Below, piece by piece: positions 42,406 through 50,984 of a DNA stretch of 64,000 nucleotides. The position numbers were made by a program, and so were the translations under genes. The notes under the pieces were generated by a model. The model was not told the origin of the DNA, did no database searches, and was given only the letters and a program-made list of their open reading frames with translations. The number at the start of each line of letters is the position of its first letter. Within the stretch, counting starts at the first letter, position 1. The stretch is from Nocardia niigatensis NBRC 100131 (GTDB lineage: Bacteria; Actinomycetota; Actinomycetes; Mycobacteriales; Mycobacteriaceae), in contig NZ_BAGC01000044.1 of the NCBI RefSeq assembly GCF_000308655.1, positions 1 through 64,000 on the forward strand, given 5' to 3'.

Positions 42406-43797
42406 ATGTCCAGTCAGCGCACCCCCGGCTCACCGCGCCCACTACCCCGGTTGGGCCGCCTCGACGGGCTCGACAATGGGCTCGCCCTGCGCCGTGACCA
42501 ATTGGGCTTCCTGTCCCGCGGCCTCGAGCGCCAAGGCGACCTCTTCGAATTCCGGCTCCTGGGCCTGCCGATGGTGCTGGTCAACCATCCGGACCACATC
42601 AGGCACATCCTGGTGGACAACAGCGTCGGCTACGACAAGAACGCGGTCTTGTTCAAGATCGTGCGCCCGGTACTGCGCAAGGGCCTGATCGCGAACGCCG
42701 ATCACGAACTGTGGCAGCGACAACGGCGTATGATCGCACCGCATCTCACGCCTCGCGCCATCCGCGACCTGGCCGGGAACATGACCGCGGAAACGCTGCG
42801 CATGCTGGAGCGCTGGGATGCCGCCGATGCGCCGATTCTCGATATCACAGATCAGATCGGCCAGCTCGCGCTGCGGATCGTGAACCGGTCGTTGTTCAGC
42901 GCCGACGTCGACGCCACCGCCCTGGCGTTCGAACGCGCCTTCGGCGAAGCCAATGCCATATTGGGATCGTTCTTCCGTTTCCCGTTCCCTCCGCTCACCG
43001 TGCCCACGCGGAGCCATCGGCGGCTGCGCCGCGCGATCACCGAGATGGACGAATTCGTCTCACAATTCATCACGGCGCGGATCGAGCAGCCGACGAGCTC
43101 ACACGACACCACCGACCTGTTGACACTCCTCATGAACTCGGTCGACGAAACCGATGGCCTGGGAATGGATATCGAGCAACTTCATCACGAGGTTCTCAAT
43201 ATCTGCATCGGCGCATACGAGACCACCACGAACACGTTGTCCTGGGCCCTCTATCTCCTGGCCCGGCATCCCGATACGGAACAGCGGCTGCACGAGGAGA
43301 TAGACCGGGTCATAGGCGACCGGATTCCCGATGTCGACGACATTCCGAGACTCCCCTACACGCGAATGGTCGTGGACGAAACACTCCGGATCTATTCTCC
43401 GGCATATCAATTCATGCGACGTGCACGCCGGGACGACGAGCTGGGCGGATATCGCCTCCGGAAAGGGTCCAACGTTCTGATCAACAGTTATCTCCTGCAC
43501 CGACATCCGGAGTTCTGGGACGACCCCGAACGGTTCGATCCCGAGCGCTTCACCCCCGATAACATCGCCGCCCGGCCCAAGCATGCCTACATTCCCTTCG
43601 GCAGCGGGCACCGGGTGTGCGTCGGCAAGCACTTCGCGCTGACCGAACTGGTGCTGGTGCTGGCCACTGTGGCGAGCAGGTACCGGCTGCGACTGCCGGA
43701 GGGCGCGGCGCCGATAGCCCCTGAAGCGCTCATCACGCTGCACCCCAGGGGCGGAGTCCATTTGCGGCCACAACGACGGAAGGCACGCGCGCGATGA
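42406..43797 (+). CDS. Cytochrome P450 of the terpene operon
   Basis: A 463-residue P450 with I-helix GAYETTTNTLSWALYLL, ExxR in VVDETLRIYS, and haem loop FGSGHRVCVGKHFALTEL (Cys near residue 405). The sequence, including the region RRMIAPHLTPRAIRDL, resembles pentalenene-oxygenase-type P450s that decorate terpenes. Its stop overlaps the terpene synthase ATG (43794-43797). Confidence 0.88.
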   Translation: MSSQRTPGSPRPLPRLGRLDGLDNGLALRRDQLGFLSRGLERQGDLFEFRLLGLPMVLVNHPDHIRHILVDNSVGYDKNAVLFKIVRPVLRKGLIANADHELWQRQRRMIAPHLTPRAIRDLAGNMTAETLRMLERWDAADAPILDITDQIGQLALRIVNRSLFSADVDATALAFERAFGEANAILGSFFRFPFPPLTVPTRSHRRLRRAITEMDEFVSQFITARIEQPTSSHDTTDLLTLLMNSVDETDGLGMDIEQLHHEVLNICIGAYETTTNTLSWALYLLARHPDTEQRLHEEIDRVIGDRIPDVDDIPRLPYTRMVVDETLRIYSPAYQFMRRARRDDELGGYRLRKGSNVLINSYLLHRHPEFWDDPERFDPERFTPDNIAARPKHAYIPFGSGHRVCVGKHFALTELVLVLATVASRYRLRLPEGAAPIAPEALITLHPRGGVHLRPQRRKARAR

Positions 43798-44798
43798 GAA
43801 CCGGCGCACTCGGGACCACCTTCGGTTGTTTCCCCAGCCAGCTCAACCCGAATCTCGACCGGGCACGCGAACACGTCCTGACATGGGTGGACGGCTTCGA
43901 CCTGCTCCGTTCACACCGGGCCAGAACTAAATTCAGCGCGGCCGACTTCGGATACTTTGTGGCACTGGTTCATCCGCATGCCGAGCGGCACAGTCTCGAA
44001 TTGGCCGCCGATTGGTTCGCCTGGCTGTTCCTGGTGGACGACGAACTCGACGACGGGGCGATCGGCAGAACGCCGGCGGCGGCCGCGGCGCTGGCACACG
44101 GGGTTCGCGGCGTCCTGCGCGACGGCGGGCACGGAGAGGCGAATTCGCCGCTGCTGGCGGCGCTTTCGGATCTGTGGGATCGAACCGCCGCGCACGGCTC
44201 CGCGGCCTGGCGTACCCGATTCGTCGGCCATCTGGAGGAGTGCCTGCACACCGCCGCGTTCTGGGAGGCCGGAAACCGGATAGCCGGCATCGTCCCGGAC
44301 AGGGACACCTACGTCGACCGACGACGGCACACCGGGGCGATCTACGTCTGCATGGATCTGATCGAGGCGTTCGGCGGTTTCGAGGTGCCGCCGGCACGGT
44401 ATCGCGACGCCGACTTCTCCGGCGCCCTCGATGCCGCCTGCGACGTGGTGTGCTGGACCAATGACGTCTATTCGCTGGAGAAGGAACGATCCTTCGGCGA
44501 AGTCCACAATCTGGTCTTCATCGTCGGACATCACGAGAATCTGAGCGAAGCCGAAGCGGTGTCACGCGTTTGCGCGGAAATAGACACGCGCACAGAGCAA
44601 TACCTCGGATTCGAGGAGCTGGTTCGCACACGATCGGCGTCGGATCACGATCCGGTCGAGCGCTGTCTCGACGGCATGCGTACGTGGATCCGCGGAAACT
44701 TCGATTGGTCGAGCAGGACTGCGCGATACGGGCACGCGCCGGCGCCTTCGACATCGATGCTCGCTCCTTCAGGCGACGGCCGGGAGCAGGTACTGTGA
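43794..44798 (+). CDS. Class I terpene synthase
   Basis: A 334-residue cyclase. The metal-binding motif VDDELDDG begins near residue 81 and the NSE motif reads WTNDVYSLEKE near residue 222. It opens the allylic diphosphate made by the adjacent prenyl synthase and cyclises it to a hydrocarbon. Chain length (sesqui- or diterpene) cannot be read from this sequence alone. Coupled by ATGA to the P450 and by GTGA to the synthase. Confidence 0.88.
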   Translation: MRTGALGTTFGCFPSQLNPNLDRAREHVLTWVDGFDLLRSHRARTKFSAADFGYFVALVHPHAERHSLELAADWFAWLFLVDDELDDGAIGRTPAAAAALAHGVRGVLRDGGHGEANSPLLAALSDLWDRTAAHGSAAWRTRFVGHLEECLHTAAFWEAGNRIAGIVPDRDTYVDRRRHTGAIYVCMDLIEAFGGFEVPPARYRDADFSGALDAACDVVCWTNDVYSLEKERSFGEVHNLVFIVGHHENLSEAEAVSRVCAEIDTRTEQYLGFEELVRTRSASDHDPVERCLDGMRTWIRGNFDWSSRTARYGHAPAPSTSMLAPSGDGREQVL

Positions 44799-45847
44799 GC
44801 ACGCCCCGACCCCGCCTCGCTGCGGCAAGAGAAGTCCTGCATCGAGCCTGGCAATTGACCGACCCCGAGTTGCGGAAGTCCGTGAACCGGCTGGACGATC
44901 CCTTACGAACCGTCGCGGCTTATCATTTCGGCTGGGCCGACAAGTTCGGCAGGCCCACCGACACCGGTTCGGGCAAAGGCGTGCGGGGCGCCTTGGCGAT
45001 CGCGAGCGCCGTCGCGGCCGGCGGCGAGGACAGCGACGGGGTGCCCGGCGCGGTCATCGTCGAACTGGTCCACAACTTCTCGCTCCTGCACGACGACATC
45101 ATGGACGACGACCGACGGCGGCGCGGCCGTCCCAGCGCGTGGGTGGTATTCGGCAGGGCGCAGGCGATTCTCACCGGCGACGCCCTGTTGTCCCTCGCCT
45201 TCGAAGCGGCGGCCGACCGATCGCGCGTCGGGCACGCGGTCGCGGCAGATCTGTCGGTGGCCCTGCTGGAGGTGGTCAACGGCCAATCCGCGGACATGCT
45301 GTTCGAGAACCGCATGGACATCGGTCCCGACCAGTGGCAGTCCATGGCGAGCGGCAAGACGGGGGCCCTGTTCGGGCTCGCCTGCGCGCTCGGCGCCAGA
45401 GCGGTGACGACGGACGAGCGCCGCATCGAGGCGCTCCGCAATGCCGGTCGCCACCTCGGCCTGGCCTTCCAACTGGTCGACGACGTACTCGGACTGGTCG
45501 GCGATCCCGATCGTCTCGGAAAAGCCGTCGGCGGCGACATCCTCCGACGGAAGAAGTCCGCCCCGATCGTCCGAGCCCTGCACGACGACCCTCGACTCGC
45601 GACCATCCTGGCCACGGCGTACACCCGTTCGCGTCCCCCGTCGAGCAGTGAAGCCGCAGACCTCGTCGCCCTCGTCGAGCGCTCGGGCGCCCTGGACTGG
45701 GCCCGCACCGAAGCCGACGGATTCCGTTGCGCCGCAATGACCGAACTCGACACCGTATCGACCGACCCACAGGCCCGCCGAGCCCTCGAGGCGATCGCCG
45801 ACGCGGTGCCGCGCTGGGACCGACTGTCCCGCCGCAACTCGAACTGA
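44795..45847 (+). CDS. Polyprenyl (geranylgeranyl-type) diphosphate synthase
   Basis: A 350-residue trans-prenyltransferase. The first aspartate-rich motif is LLHDDIMDDDRRRRG (about 98) and the second region is LVDDVLGLVGD (about 228). ELVHNFSLLHDD has Phe five residues before the first motif, as in several actinomycete synthases. It makes the linear precursor for the terpene synthase beside it; product length is uncertain. The GTG at 44795 overlaps the previous stop. Confidence 0.88.
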   Translation: MSTPRPRLAAAREVLHRAWQLTDPELRKSVNRLDDPLRTVAAYHFGWADKFGRPTDTGSGKGVRGALAIASAVAAGGEDSDGVPGAVIVELVHNFSLLHDDIMDDDRRRRGRPSAWVVFGRAQAILTGDALLSLAFEAAADRSRVGHAVAADLSVALLEVVNGQSADMLFENRMDIGPDQWQSMASGKTGALFGLACALGARAVTTDERRIEALRNAGRHLGLAFQLVDDVLGLVGDPDRLGKAVGGDILRRKKSAPIVRALHDDPRLATILATAYTRSRPPSSSEAADLVALVERSGALDWARTEADGFRCAAMTELDTVSTDPQARRALEAIADAVPRWDRLSRRNSN

Positions 45848-45905
45848 CCGAACGAACTCACCCCGGAGCCGAACCCAAGGTTCAGCGGCAACCACAATGC
45901 AAAAA

Positions 45906-45933
45906 GGCTCCCATCGAACAATCGACGGGAGCC
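45906..45933 (-). terminator. Terminator hairpin at tail repeat 2
   Basis: GGCTCCCATCGA, loop ACAA, TCGACGGGAGCC. AAAAA precedes it on the plus strand, so read leftward on the minus strand it is followed by TTTTT, a terminator. It also lies at the end of the terpene operon. Confidence 0.7.
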
Positions 45934-45939
45934 TGATCT

Positions 45940-46015
45940 GTGGACCTGACGGACCAGCATACGAGCCGCGCGGACCCGGTAGACGGCGGACATCATGATC
46001 CGCGCGGTTGGCACC
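45940..46015 (+). repeat. tRNA-end/tail repeat, copy 2
   Basis: GTGGACCTGACGGACCAGCA, then TACGAGCCGCGCGGACCCGG. The first part matches the other copies closely, while the second part has drifted. It shares TGATCCGCGCGGT with copy 3. Confidence 0.65.
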
Positions 46016-46104
46016 CGGTCGCAGTCGGCACCCGTTGGTGACCGATGACCGGTGGGTGGACCACTGGTTCACGCCGTCCTGTCCCATCGGTGACGGCCAG
46101 CAGT

Positions 46105-46548
46105 TCAGTCGCCCTGAAACAGCAGCCGGAACGACGAGTGAGCGGGCGTCAACGGCCGGACGGCATGAAAGTCCTTCTCGTCCAACGTCAGTATGTCATT
46201 GGTGAGGTACCGCTCGGCGAGCACGACAGTGACCGCATCGGCCAGGTCGAGCCTGAGACCTCGGTACTGCTCGATGATCTTCTGGGCGACCCGCAGATCA
46301 TCGCGACCTACCGGTGGCATGAGCACCGCGCCCTCCTCGGCCGAGGTGAGCAGGTCGTCCAGGACGAGATCGGCTGTGCGGCAGTCTTTTCCGAATCGCG
46401 CGACGAGCAGATGATCGACCTCGTACAGCACGAGTGGCGAGACAACCGCGACGGAGGTGGCGAGATATTCACGGGCTTGCTCGTGCAGTTCCGCGGCGCG
46501 ATCGTAGGCGGCGATGATCGCCGAGGTGTCAGCGATGAAGAAACTCAC
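46105..46548 (-). CDS. PIN-domain toxin (VapC-like)
   Basis: A 147-residue PIN-domain protein. Acidic residues in FIADTSAIIAAY, LYEVDHLL, LDLADAVTVVLA and ILTLDEKDF form the expected metal site. VapC toxins are ribonucleases. It starts with GTG at 46548, overlapping the antitoxin stop (GTGA), the usual TA coupling. Confidence 0.85.
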   Translation of the reverse strand: MSFFIADTSAIIAAYDRAAELHEQAREYLATSVAVVSPLVLYEVDHLLVARFGKDCRTADLVLDDLLTSAEEGAVLMPPVGRDDLRVAQKIIEQYRGLRLDLADAVTVVLAERYLTNDILTLDEKDFHAVRPLTPAHSSFRLLFQGD

Positions 46549-46775
46549 TCGCCGTATGCCTCGCCGAGCAAGCCCTCACTGTTGGCGGCGAACCCAGGAT
46601 CACCGGAATCGAACGACGGCCACGGACGAGTACGGCGGACCCTGTGCGACCGCAGCAACACCAGGTCGATCCCCTCACGGATCAAATCAGCTTCCGACCG
46701 CCCCGAAGCTTCGGCAGCCTCCTTGAGACGGGCAGCCTGATCAGGATCCAGGTACACGCTCGTTTTGGCCTTCAT
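46545..46775 (-). CDS. Ribbon-helix-helix antitoxin (VapB/CopG-like)
   Basis: A 76-residue protein: KAKTSVYLDPDQAARLKEAA then EASGRSEADLIREGIDLVLL, the ribbon-helix-helix DNA-binding pattern. The ATG at 46775 is used because the upstream extension to 46847 is not protein-like. It would neutralise the PIN toxin and autoregulate the operon. Confidence 0.82.
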   Translation of the reverse strand: MKAKTSVYLDPDQAARLKEAAEASGRSEADLIREGIDLVLLRSHRVRRTRPWPSFDSGDPGFAANSEGLLGEAYGE

Positions 46776-46825
46776 GAACGTTGGGTACCGCGTAGGGCAC
46801 TTGCCGGGTTCGCGCATTGCCGAGA

Positions 46826-46868
46826 AAGCAACAGAGCCACAGATCATTCACCTGCGGCTCTGTTGCTT
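46826..46868 (-). terminator. Terminator hairpin at tail repeat 3
   Basis: AAGCAACAGAGCC (46826-46838) pairs with GGCTCTGTTGCTT (46856-46868). The minus-strand reading runs into TTTCTC. It lies upstream of the antitoxin start, directly before the repeat at 46869. Confidence 0.6.
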
Positions 46869-46945
46869 GGTGGACCTGACGGGCCAGTATACGAACCGGG
46901 CGGTGGTGGTCGACGCTCCTGAATCGTGATCCGCGCGGTACATGC
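46869..46945 (+). repeat. tRNA-end/tail repeat, copy 3
   Basis: GGTGGACCTGACGGGCCAGT, then ATACGAACCGGGCGGTGGTG. It is the same family as copies 1, 2 and 4; in translation VDLTGQYTNRAVVVD. Confidence 0.65.
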
Positions 46946-46996
46946 CCGCCGGTAGATCACAATCTTGCCAAGTGGCACGTCGCACCTAGCGCGTCG

Positions 46997-47038
46997 GCGG
47001 CCGGATGTACATGATGTACATGATGTACATCCGGCCGC
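46997..47038. promoter_or_regulatory. Triple-palindrome operator of the TA operon
   Basis: Three ATGTACAT palindromes follow each other at 9-bp period (47005-47012, 47014-47021, 47023-47030) and are bracketed by GCGGCCGG and CCGGCCGC. The 42-bp unit is self-complementary except for the two linker G residues. It lies 23 bp before the antitoxin ATG at 47061, so TA autoregulation is likely. Confidence 0.75.
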
Positions 47039-47060
47039 AACGGAAGAGGTCGAGGGACCG

Positions 47061-47501
47061 ATGACGACCACAGAGCGAATCACGTCTGTCGAGCGATACA
47101 ACTCCATGAACAGCGCTCGACAACACTTCGCCCAAATGCTGACGGCCGCCGAAGAGGGCAATGTCGCCGTGGTATCCCGCAAGGGGAAGGATTCCGCGCT
47201 GGTGGAGGTTGGGCGGCTCCGGTGGTTGCTTTCCCACATCATCCGTGTCCACGAACCGCAAGTAGTGCGGGAAAACAACAATTGGGTCGCCTACCTGCCG
47301 GGTCTTCCACTGGCAGTGGAGGAACCCGACCTCGACACGGCGATCACCGCCTTGATCGAGGCCATGCGCGAGTACACCGCCGACTGGCAAGACCATCTCC
47401 ATGCCGCGCTCAACCATCAGAAGAACGTCGACTTCGTGCAGTTCGTGGAGCTATCCACGGACGAACAGCTGAGAGAGTGGTTGACGGCGGCCGAACAATG
47501 A
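47061..47501 (+). CDS. Antitoxin-like protein, Phd/prevent-host-death type
   Basis: A 146-residue protein. The N-terminal MTTTERITSVERYNSMNSAR and QHFAQMLTAAEEGNVAVVSR resembles the Phd fold, extended by a helical C-terminal region. The ATG at 47061 is taken because upstream lie the operator repeats. It is coupled by ATGA to the next gene. Confidence 0.7.
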   Translation: MTTTERITSVERYNSMNSARQHFAQMLTAAEEGNVAVVSRKGKDSALVEVGRLRWLLSHIIRVHEPQVVRENNNWVAYLPGLPLAVEEPDLDTAITALIEAMREYTADWQDHLHAALNHQKNVDFVQFVELSTDEQLREWLTAAEQ

Positions 47502-47932
47502 CCCAATACCCTCCGGGTAACAAGAAGGCCCACGAAACGTTCTGCCACCACGATGAATGGGTACGAGTCCGCAACGCCACAGGTGGTGTGGTCAGGCACC
47601 ACAGCACATGGGAATTACCGCTTTCGGACGGCCGCGTCTTGCGTACCCGGATCTCACGGCCCATGGACAACACCGACTACGGATCCAAGCTGTGGTGCCA
47701 GATCCTGAAGGACCAACTCGAGGTCAGCGAAGCCCAGTTCTGGGCATGCGTCAACGATCGAGTTCGTCCAGCACGCACCTCGGGGTCTGTCACGATCCCC
47801 GACAAGGAGCCAATCCCTCTCGGTGTCGTCGAGAAGCTCATACGCCTGGTTCACCTGACCCCAGAAGAAATCGAGGAGATGACCAAAGATCAGGCGGTAG
47901 CCCGACTCAACCAATTCTGGGCTGAACAGTGA
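47498..47932 (+). CDS. Probable cytotoxic partner of the TA operon
   Basis: A 144-residue protein beginning MTQYPPGNKKAHETFCHHDE and carrying WELPLSDGRVLRTRISRPMD and LWCQILKDQLEVSEAQFWAC. I recognise the arrangement as the cytotoxic translational repressor of TA systems; the exact fold is less certain. It overlaps the antitoxin stop. Confidence 0.6.
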   Translation: MTQYPPGNKKAHETFCHHDEWVRVRNATGGVVRHHSTWELPLSDGRVLRTRISRPMDNTDYGSKLWCQILKDQLEVSEAQFWACVNDRVRPARTSGSVTIPDKEPIPLGVVEKLIRLVHLTPEEIEEMTKDQAVARLNQFWAEQ

Positions 47933-48085
47933 GCTCCGCCCACTCCTCGTGTGCGTGAGAGCGCAAAAGCAGTGGGTCTACCGCCCTGAGCACTGACTCG
48001 GCTCTTCACCTCCGTCTCGCGCAAGGTCCGGATTGCTCAGTTACGGAGCGGGATTCACTCACACAATCATCGAAAAGCTACGTGA
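47933..48085. other. Short intergenic region
   Basis: No gene. It leads into a terminator hairpin and a tRNA-like 3' end at 48086-48148. Confidence 0.6.
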
Positions 48086-48110
48086 GGCCGCAGGTCATCA
48101 ACCTGCGGCC
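48086..48110 (-). terminator. Terminator hairpin next to a tRNA-like end
   Basis: GGCCGCAGGT, loop CATCA, ACCTGCGGCC. It matches the arrangement at the tail repeats but without the tail sequence. Confidence 0.6.
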
Positions 48111-48120
48111 CCACACATTG

Positions 48121-48148
48121 TGGAGCTAACGGGACTCGAACCCCTACC
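48121..48148 (-). other. tRNA 3'-end remnant
   Basis: On the minus strand GGTAGGGGTTCGAGTCCCGT then TAGCTCCA. The T-loop and CCA are recognisable, although one stem pair is mismatched. Upstream on that strand the sequence does not give a cloverleaf. Degenerate tRNA end, probably an old attachment site. Confidence 0.5.
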
Positions 48149-48189
48149 TCCGGGGCGCGGAAGCCCTGCTCATTTGGTCGGGCGAAGTC

Positions 48190-48884
48190 AAGCCCGGTGG
48201 TAACAGCGATCTCGGGGGATCTCGCTGCAGTTGTCGCGCTCTCGCCCCGTGAAGCGAAAACGCTTGGCGTCTCGACAGTGACGCGCACCGCATGTTGCGT
48301 CGTGGCGCCATTGGAGTCGTACACATAGTGTGCGGTACTTCCGCCGCCGAGTTCGGCGCGATAGAGGCTGTTCCCGTAGTCCCAGTGCAGATCCGGCTCG
48401 ATCGGCGCGCGGTCACCCCGGCACAGGTGGTCGTATTGCCTTGTGCGTCATAGCGATACGACTCCGGAACAGCTTCCGATCCGGCCGACATCGTCACACT
48501 GAGTCGGTTGCTGAAGGTAAAAGGATTTGCGGTGCCATCGGTTTCGATCGAACTGCGTTCGGCGTAGTGATGGTCTCAGGTCCAGCCGTGGTGGAATGGA
48601 TCTGCTCCGTGGTGCCGCATGCTCGAGATATCGCCGGCCGAATCGTGGACGTAGCGCTCGGTGTAGCGGGCCAACGCCGTTGCGGTGGGTCCTCTCGGGC
48701 GAGCGCGGTGATCAACGGCACAATCGTCGACTCGCCATTTCGGCGCTGCTGCGAAGGCGGGTGCCTCCCACGGCACCGCCGACGATGAGGTATCGCTTCG
48801 AACCCTGTGTGCACGACGGCATGTCGGCACTTCGCCGATCGTGATCATGGGAAGCGCCGAATCTGACGCGGACAGCCCCACCTC
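48190..48884 (-). pseudogene. RHS/YD-repeat protein remnant
   Basis: Minus-strand pieces in different frames read ERYVHDSAGDISSMRH, ERSSIETDGTANPFTFSNRL, VPESYRYDAQGNTTT and WDYGNSLYRAELGGGSTAHY followed by VYDSNGATT. These are YD-repeat signatures of RHS polymorphic-toxin-type proteins. Frameshifts and stops separate them. Neither end of a gene is present. Confidence 0.7.
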
Positions 48885-48924
48885 CGATTCCGTTTGCGCA
48901 GGTCGTCAGGCCGGAGTCAGCGAG

Positions 48925-48930
48925 TAGGCT
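48925..48930 (+). promoter_or_regulatory. Putative -10 of the DUF5994 operon
   Basis: TAGGCT lies 98 bases before the ATG. The same TAGGCT stands 99 bases before the third DUF5994 gene (50428-50433), within otherwise related upstream sequence. Confidence 0.4.
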
Positions 48931-49027
48931 GGACAATATCCGGAGGCACCTCGCACGCCGACCAGTCGAGGTCGCGTCGTCTCCGATTCTAATTCCGGCC
49001 CCGCAGGGGCTGTGACAGGAGCGTCCC

Positions 49028-49453
49028 ATGACGCCACGATCGACGAGCTTGCATCCTGCAGTGCCTCGTCGCCTACCGCTCGATACACCACGATTGCGAT
49101 TGCGTCCGCGCGCCGACGTCAGCGGCTATGTCGACGGTGCCTGGTGGCCTCGCACGCAGGACCTCGCCGCCGAACTCCCCGGACTGTTCACCGCCCTCCG
49201 GCCGCGCCTGGGACCGGTATGGCGGGTCGTCTACGACCCCACCGGATGGTCGCCCTCCGCTCGACACCTCCAGCTCGGCAGTCATCGAATCCGCTTGGAC
49301 CCCTATCCTTTCGAGCTGTTCAACACGATGTATGTCTGTGGTGTGCACGGCATCGTCATCGTGCTGGAGGTCATCCCCTCCACCACCGGCGGCACGGTGG
49401 CGAACACGGCGCTGGCAGCAGCATCGGGTACACGGCAAGCAGGTCGATCATGA
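49028..49453 (+). CDS. DUF5994 protein, paralogue 1
   Basis: A 141-residue protein. It carries DTPRLRLRPRADVSGYVDGA, WWPRTQDLAAELPGL, and LDPYPFELFNTMYVCGVHG. The DGAWWPR and YVCG segments mark the DUF5994 family, whose function is unknown. GGAGC precedes the ATG. Its stop overlaps the start of paralogue 2 (ATGA). Confidence 0.78.
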   Translation: MTPRSTSLHPAVPRRLPLDTPRLRLRPRADVSGYVDGAWWPRTQDLAAELPGLFTALRPRLGPVWRVVYDPTGWSPSARHLQLGSHRIRLDPYPFELFNTMYVCGVHGIVIVLEVIPSTTGGTVANTALAAASGTRQAGRS

Positions 49454-49926
49454 TCGACGCCAGCGCAAAACGTCCCATCACCAACCACGCCGCCATGGGC
49501 GAACCAGCGTCCGCCCGCCGTAATCGGCAGCCGTACCCGTCCCCGACGCGCACACCACGGGTCCTGCTACGCCGTCCCTATACCGCACCCGGACCGGTCG
49601 ATGGAGCCTGGTGGCCCCGGACCGCGAATCTCACCAATGAGCTGCACGACCTGATCCACGTTCTCACCCCTTGGCTCGGCCGCCTAACCCGGGTCGGATT
49701 CGCTTGGAACGCAAGAACTCTCGCGCAACGCCGGATCGATGAGGACGACAGAGTGAACATGCACGGTCCGGCACCGGACCTGCCGCCCGACACCATGCAA
49801 CTGTTCGGAACCGAGGGCGCCAACCTGACACTGCTGATCATCCCCGCCGACACCGAACCGCTCGTCGCCGACCAGCGCATGCGGCACGCGTCGGGATGGT
49901 CGTCAACGATGGACTCCGGCGAGTAG
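49450..49926 (+). CDS. DUF5994 protein, paralogue 2
   Basis: A 158-residue protein with PRVLLRRPYTAPGPVDGAWW, NELHDLIHVLTPWLGRL and LTLLIIPADTEPLVADQRMR. It is more diverged than paralogues 1 and 3 but keeps the GAWWPR core. It starts in the ATGA overlap with paralogue 1, so the two are co-translated. Confidence 0.72.
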   Translation: MIDASAKRPITNHAAMGEPASARRNRQPYPSPTRTPRVLLRRPYTAPGPVDGAWWPRTANLTNELHDLIHVLTPWLGRLTRVGFAWNARTLAQRRIDEDDRVNMHGPAPDLPPDTMQLFGTEGANLTLLIIPADTEPLVADQRMRHASGWSSTMDSGE

Positions 49927-49986
49927 ACAGACCGTGCAGTACCACCCCCGGCACGCAAGGGATGCGCGCGCCTGACCGAGGGGTGA

Positions 49987-50325
49987 CCCGGTGTCACGTT
50001 CATCGATCGCAAGGACGCGGGCCGGCAGCTGGCCAGACTGCTGCCGGCGTTCCGCGGTTCCGACGTGGTCGTGATCGCCCCGCCCGGCAGCGGTCTGCGA
50101 GTCGCATACGAGATTGCCGCAACGCTGTGGGCGCTGGTCGACGTCATTCTGGAGACCACACGCGCATCATCGACACCGCAGCCATCGCCCGCGGCGCGAT
50201 CGGCCCGTCCGAACGCGCCCGCGCCGAACAGACCGCATACGGGCGACTGGCACATGCTGCAACCGGTGTGGACCACCGACCGGCTCGCCCACTGGCACGC
50301 TCGCAGCAACCCATCACGCTGACCC
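49987..50325 (+). pseudogene. Phosphoribosyltransferase-like remnant
   Basis: From 49999 the frame reads FIDRKDAGRQLARLLPAF, then GSDVVVIAPPGSGLRVAYEI. This is the start of the phosphoribosyltransferase-domain family found beside such genes. It has no start codon in frame (a TGA precedes) and later loses sense. A second frame reads RIIDTAAIARGAIGPSERAR, resembling a later part of that family. An internal deletion or frameshift is likely. Confidence 0.55.
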
Positions 50326-50531
50326 GACGGCCGAATACCGCTCGCTGCCCCGCCGAGTGTGGACCGGTCCAGGCGGACGGGCTCGTCCGCCGCAGTCTGT
50401 GCCGCTCGTGTGGTGAGCACCGGCGTGTAGGCTCGAAGCATTCGGCGGCATCACGTGCGCTGACCAGCAGAGGTCGCGCCATCCCCGATTTCGACATCCG
50501 GCCTTCCCAGCGGCCACGGTAGGAGCGTCTG

Positions 50532-50981
50532 ATGACGCCACAATCGACGAACGTGCCTTCGGCACCGCTCGGTCGTACACCCACTCGCATCCCACGATTA
50601 CGTCTGCGCCCGGACTCCGAGGCTAGCGGCTACATCGATGCGACCTGGTGGCCACGATCGGGCAACCTCGCTGTCGAGCTCCCGGATCTGATCACCGCAC
50701 TCCGTCCGCGAGCAGGGCCGATAGCGCGCATCGTCTACGACCCGCGCGTCTGGTCCCCGACCGGCCGGCACCACCTGGTGGCCGACCGCACCATCCGACT
50801 GGACCGGTATCCGTTCGACCTGTTCGGCACCATGTACATGTGCGGGACCGACGGCACCGTGATCGTGCTACAAGCCATCCCCACGGGCACCGACCCGGCC
50901 CTGGCACAGTCCGTGCTCGCGGCGGCTGGGCGACCCGCCCGGACCGAACCGGCCCAGGAGCGACGGTCAACCGTGCTCTAG
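50532..50981 (+). CDS. DUF5994 protein, paralogue 3
   Basis: A 149-residue protein, RLRLRPDSEASGYIDATWWP, NLAVELPDLITALRPRAG and LDRYPFDLFGTMYMCGTDG, closest to paralogue 1. GGAGCG precedes the ATG as in paralogue 1 (AGGAGCGTC in both). The upstream 100 bases also resemble those of paralogue 1, so a segmental duplication is likely. Confidence 0.78.
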   Translation: MTPQSTNVPSAPLGRTPTRIPRLRLRPDSEASGYIDATWWPRSGNLAVELPDLITALRPRAGPIARIVYDPRVWSPTGRHHLVADRTIRLDRYPFDLFGTMYMCGTDGTVIVLQAIPTGTDPALAQSVLAAAGRPARTEPAQERRSTVL

Positions 50982-50984
50982 CGT

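Noticed and set aside
48121..48148. Complete tRNA gene
   Set aside because: Only the T-arm and 3' end can be recognised; no anticodon arm is seen and the stem has a mismatch.
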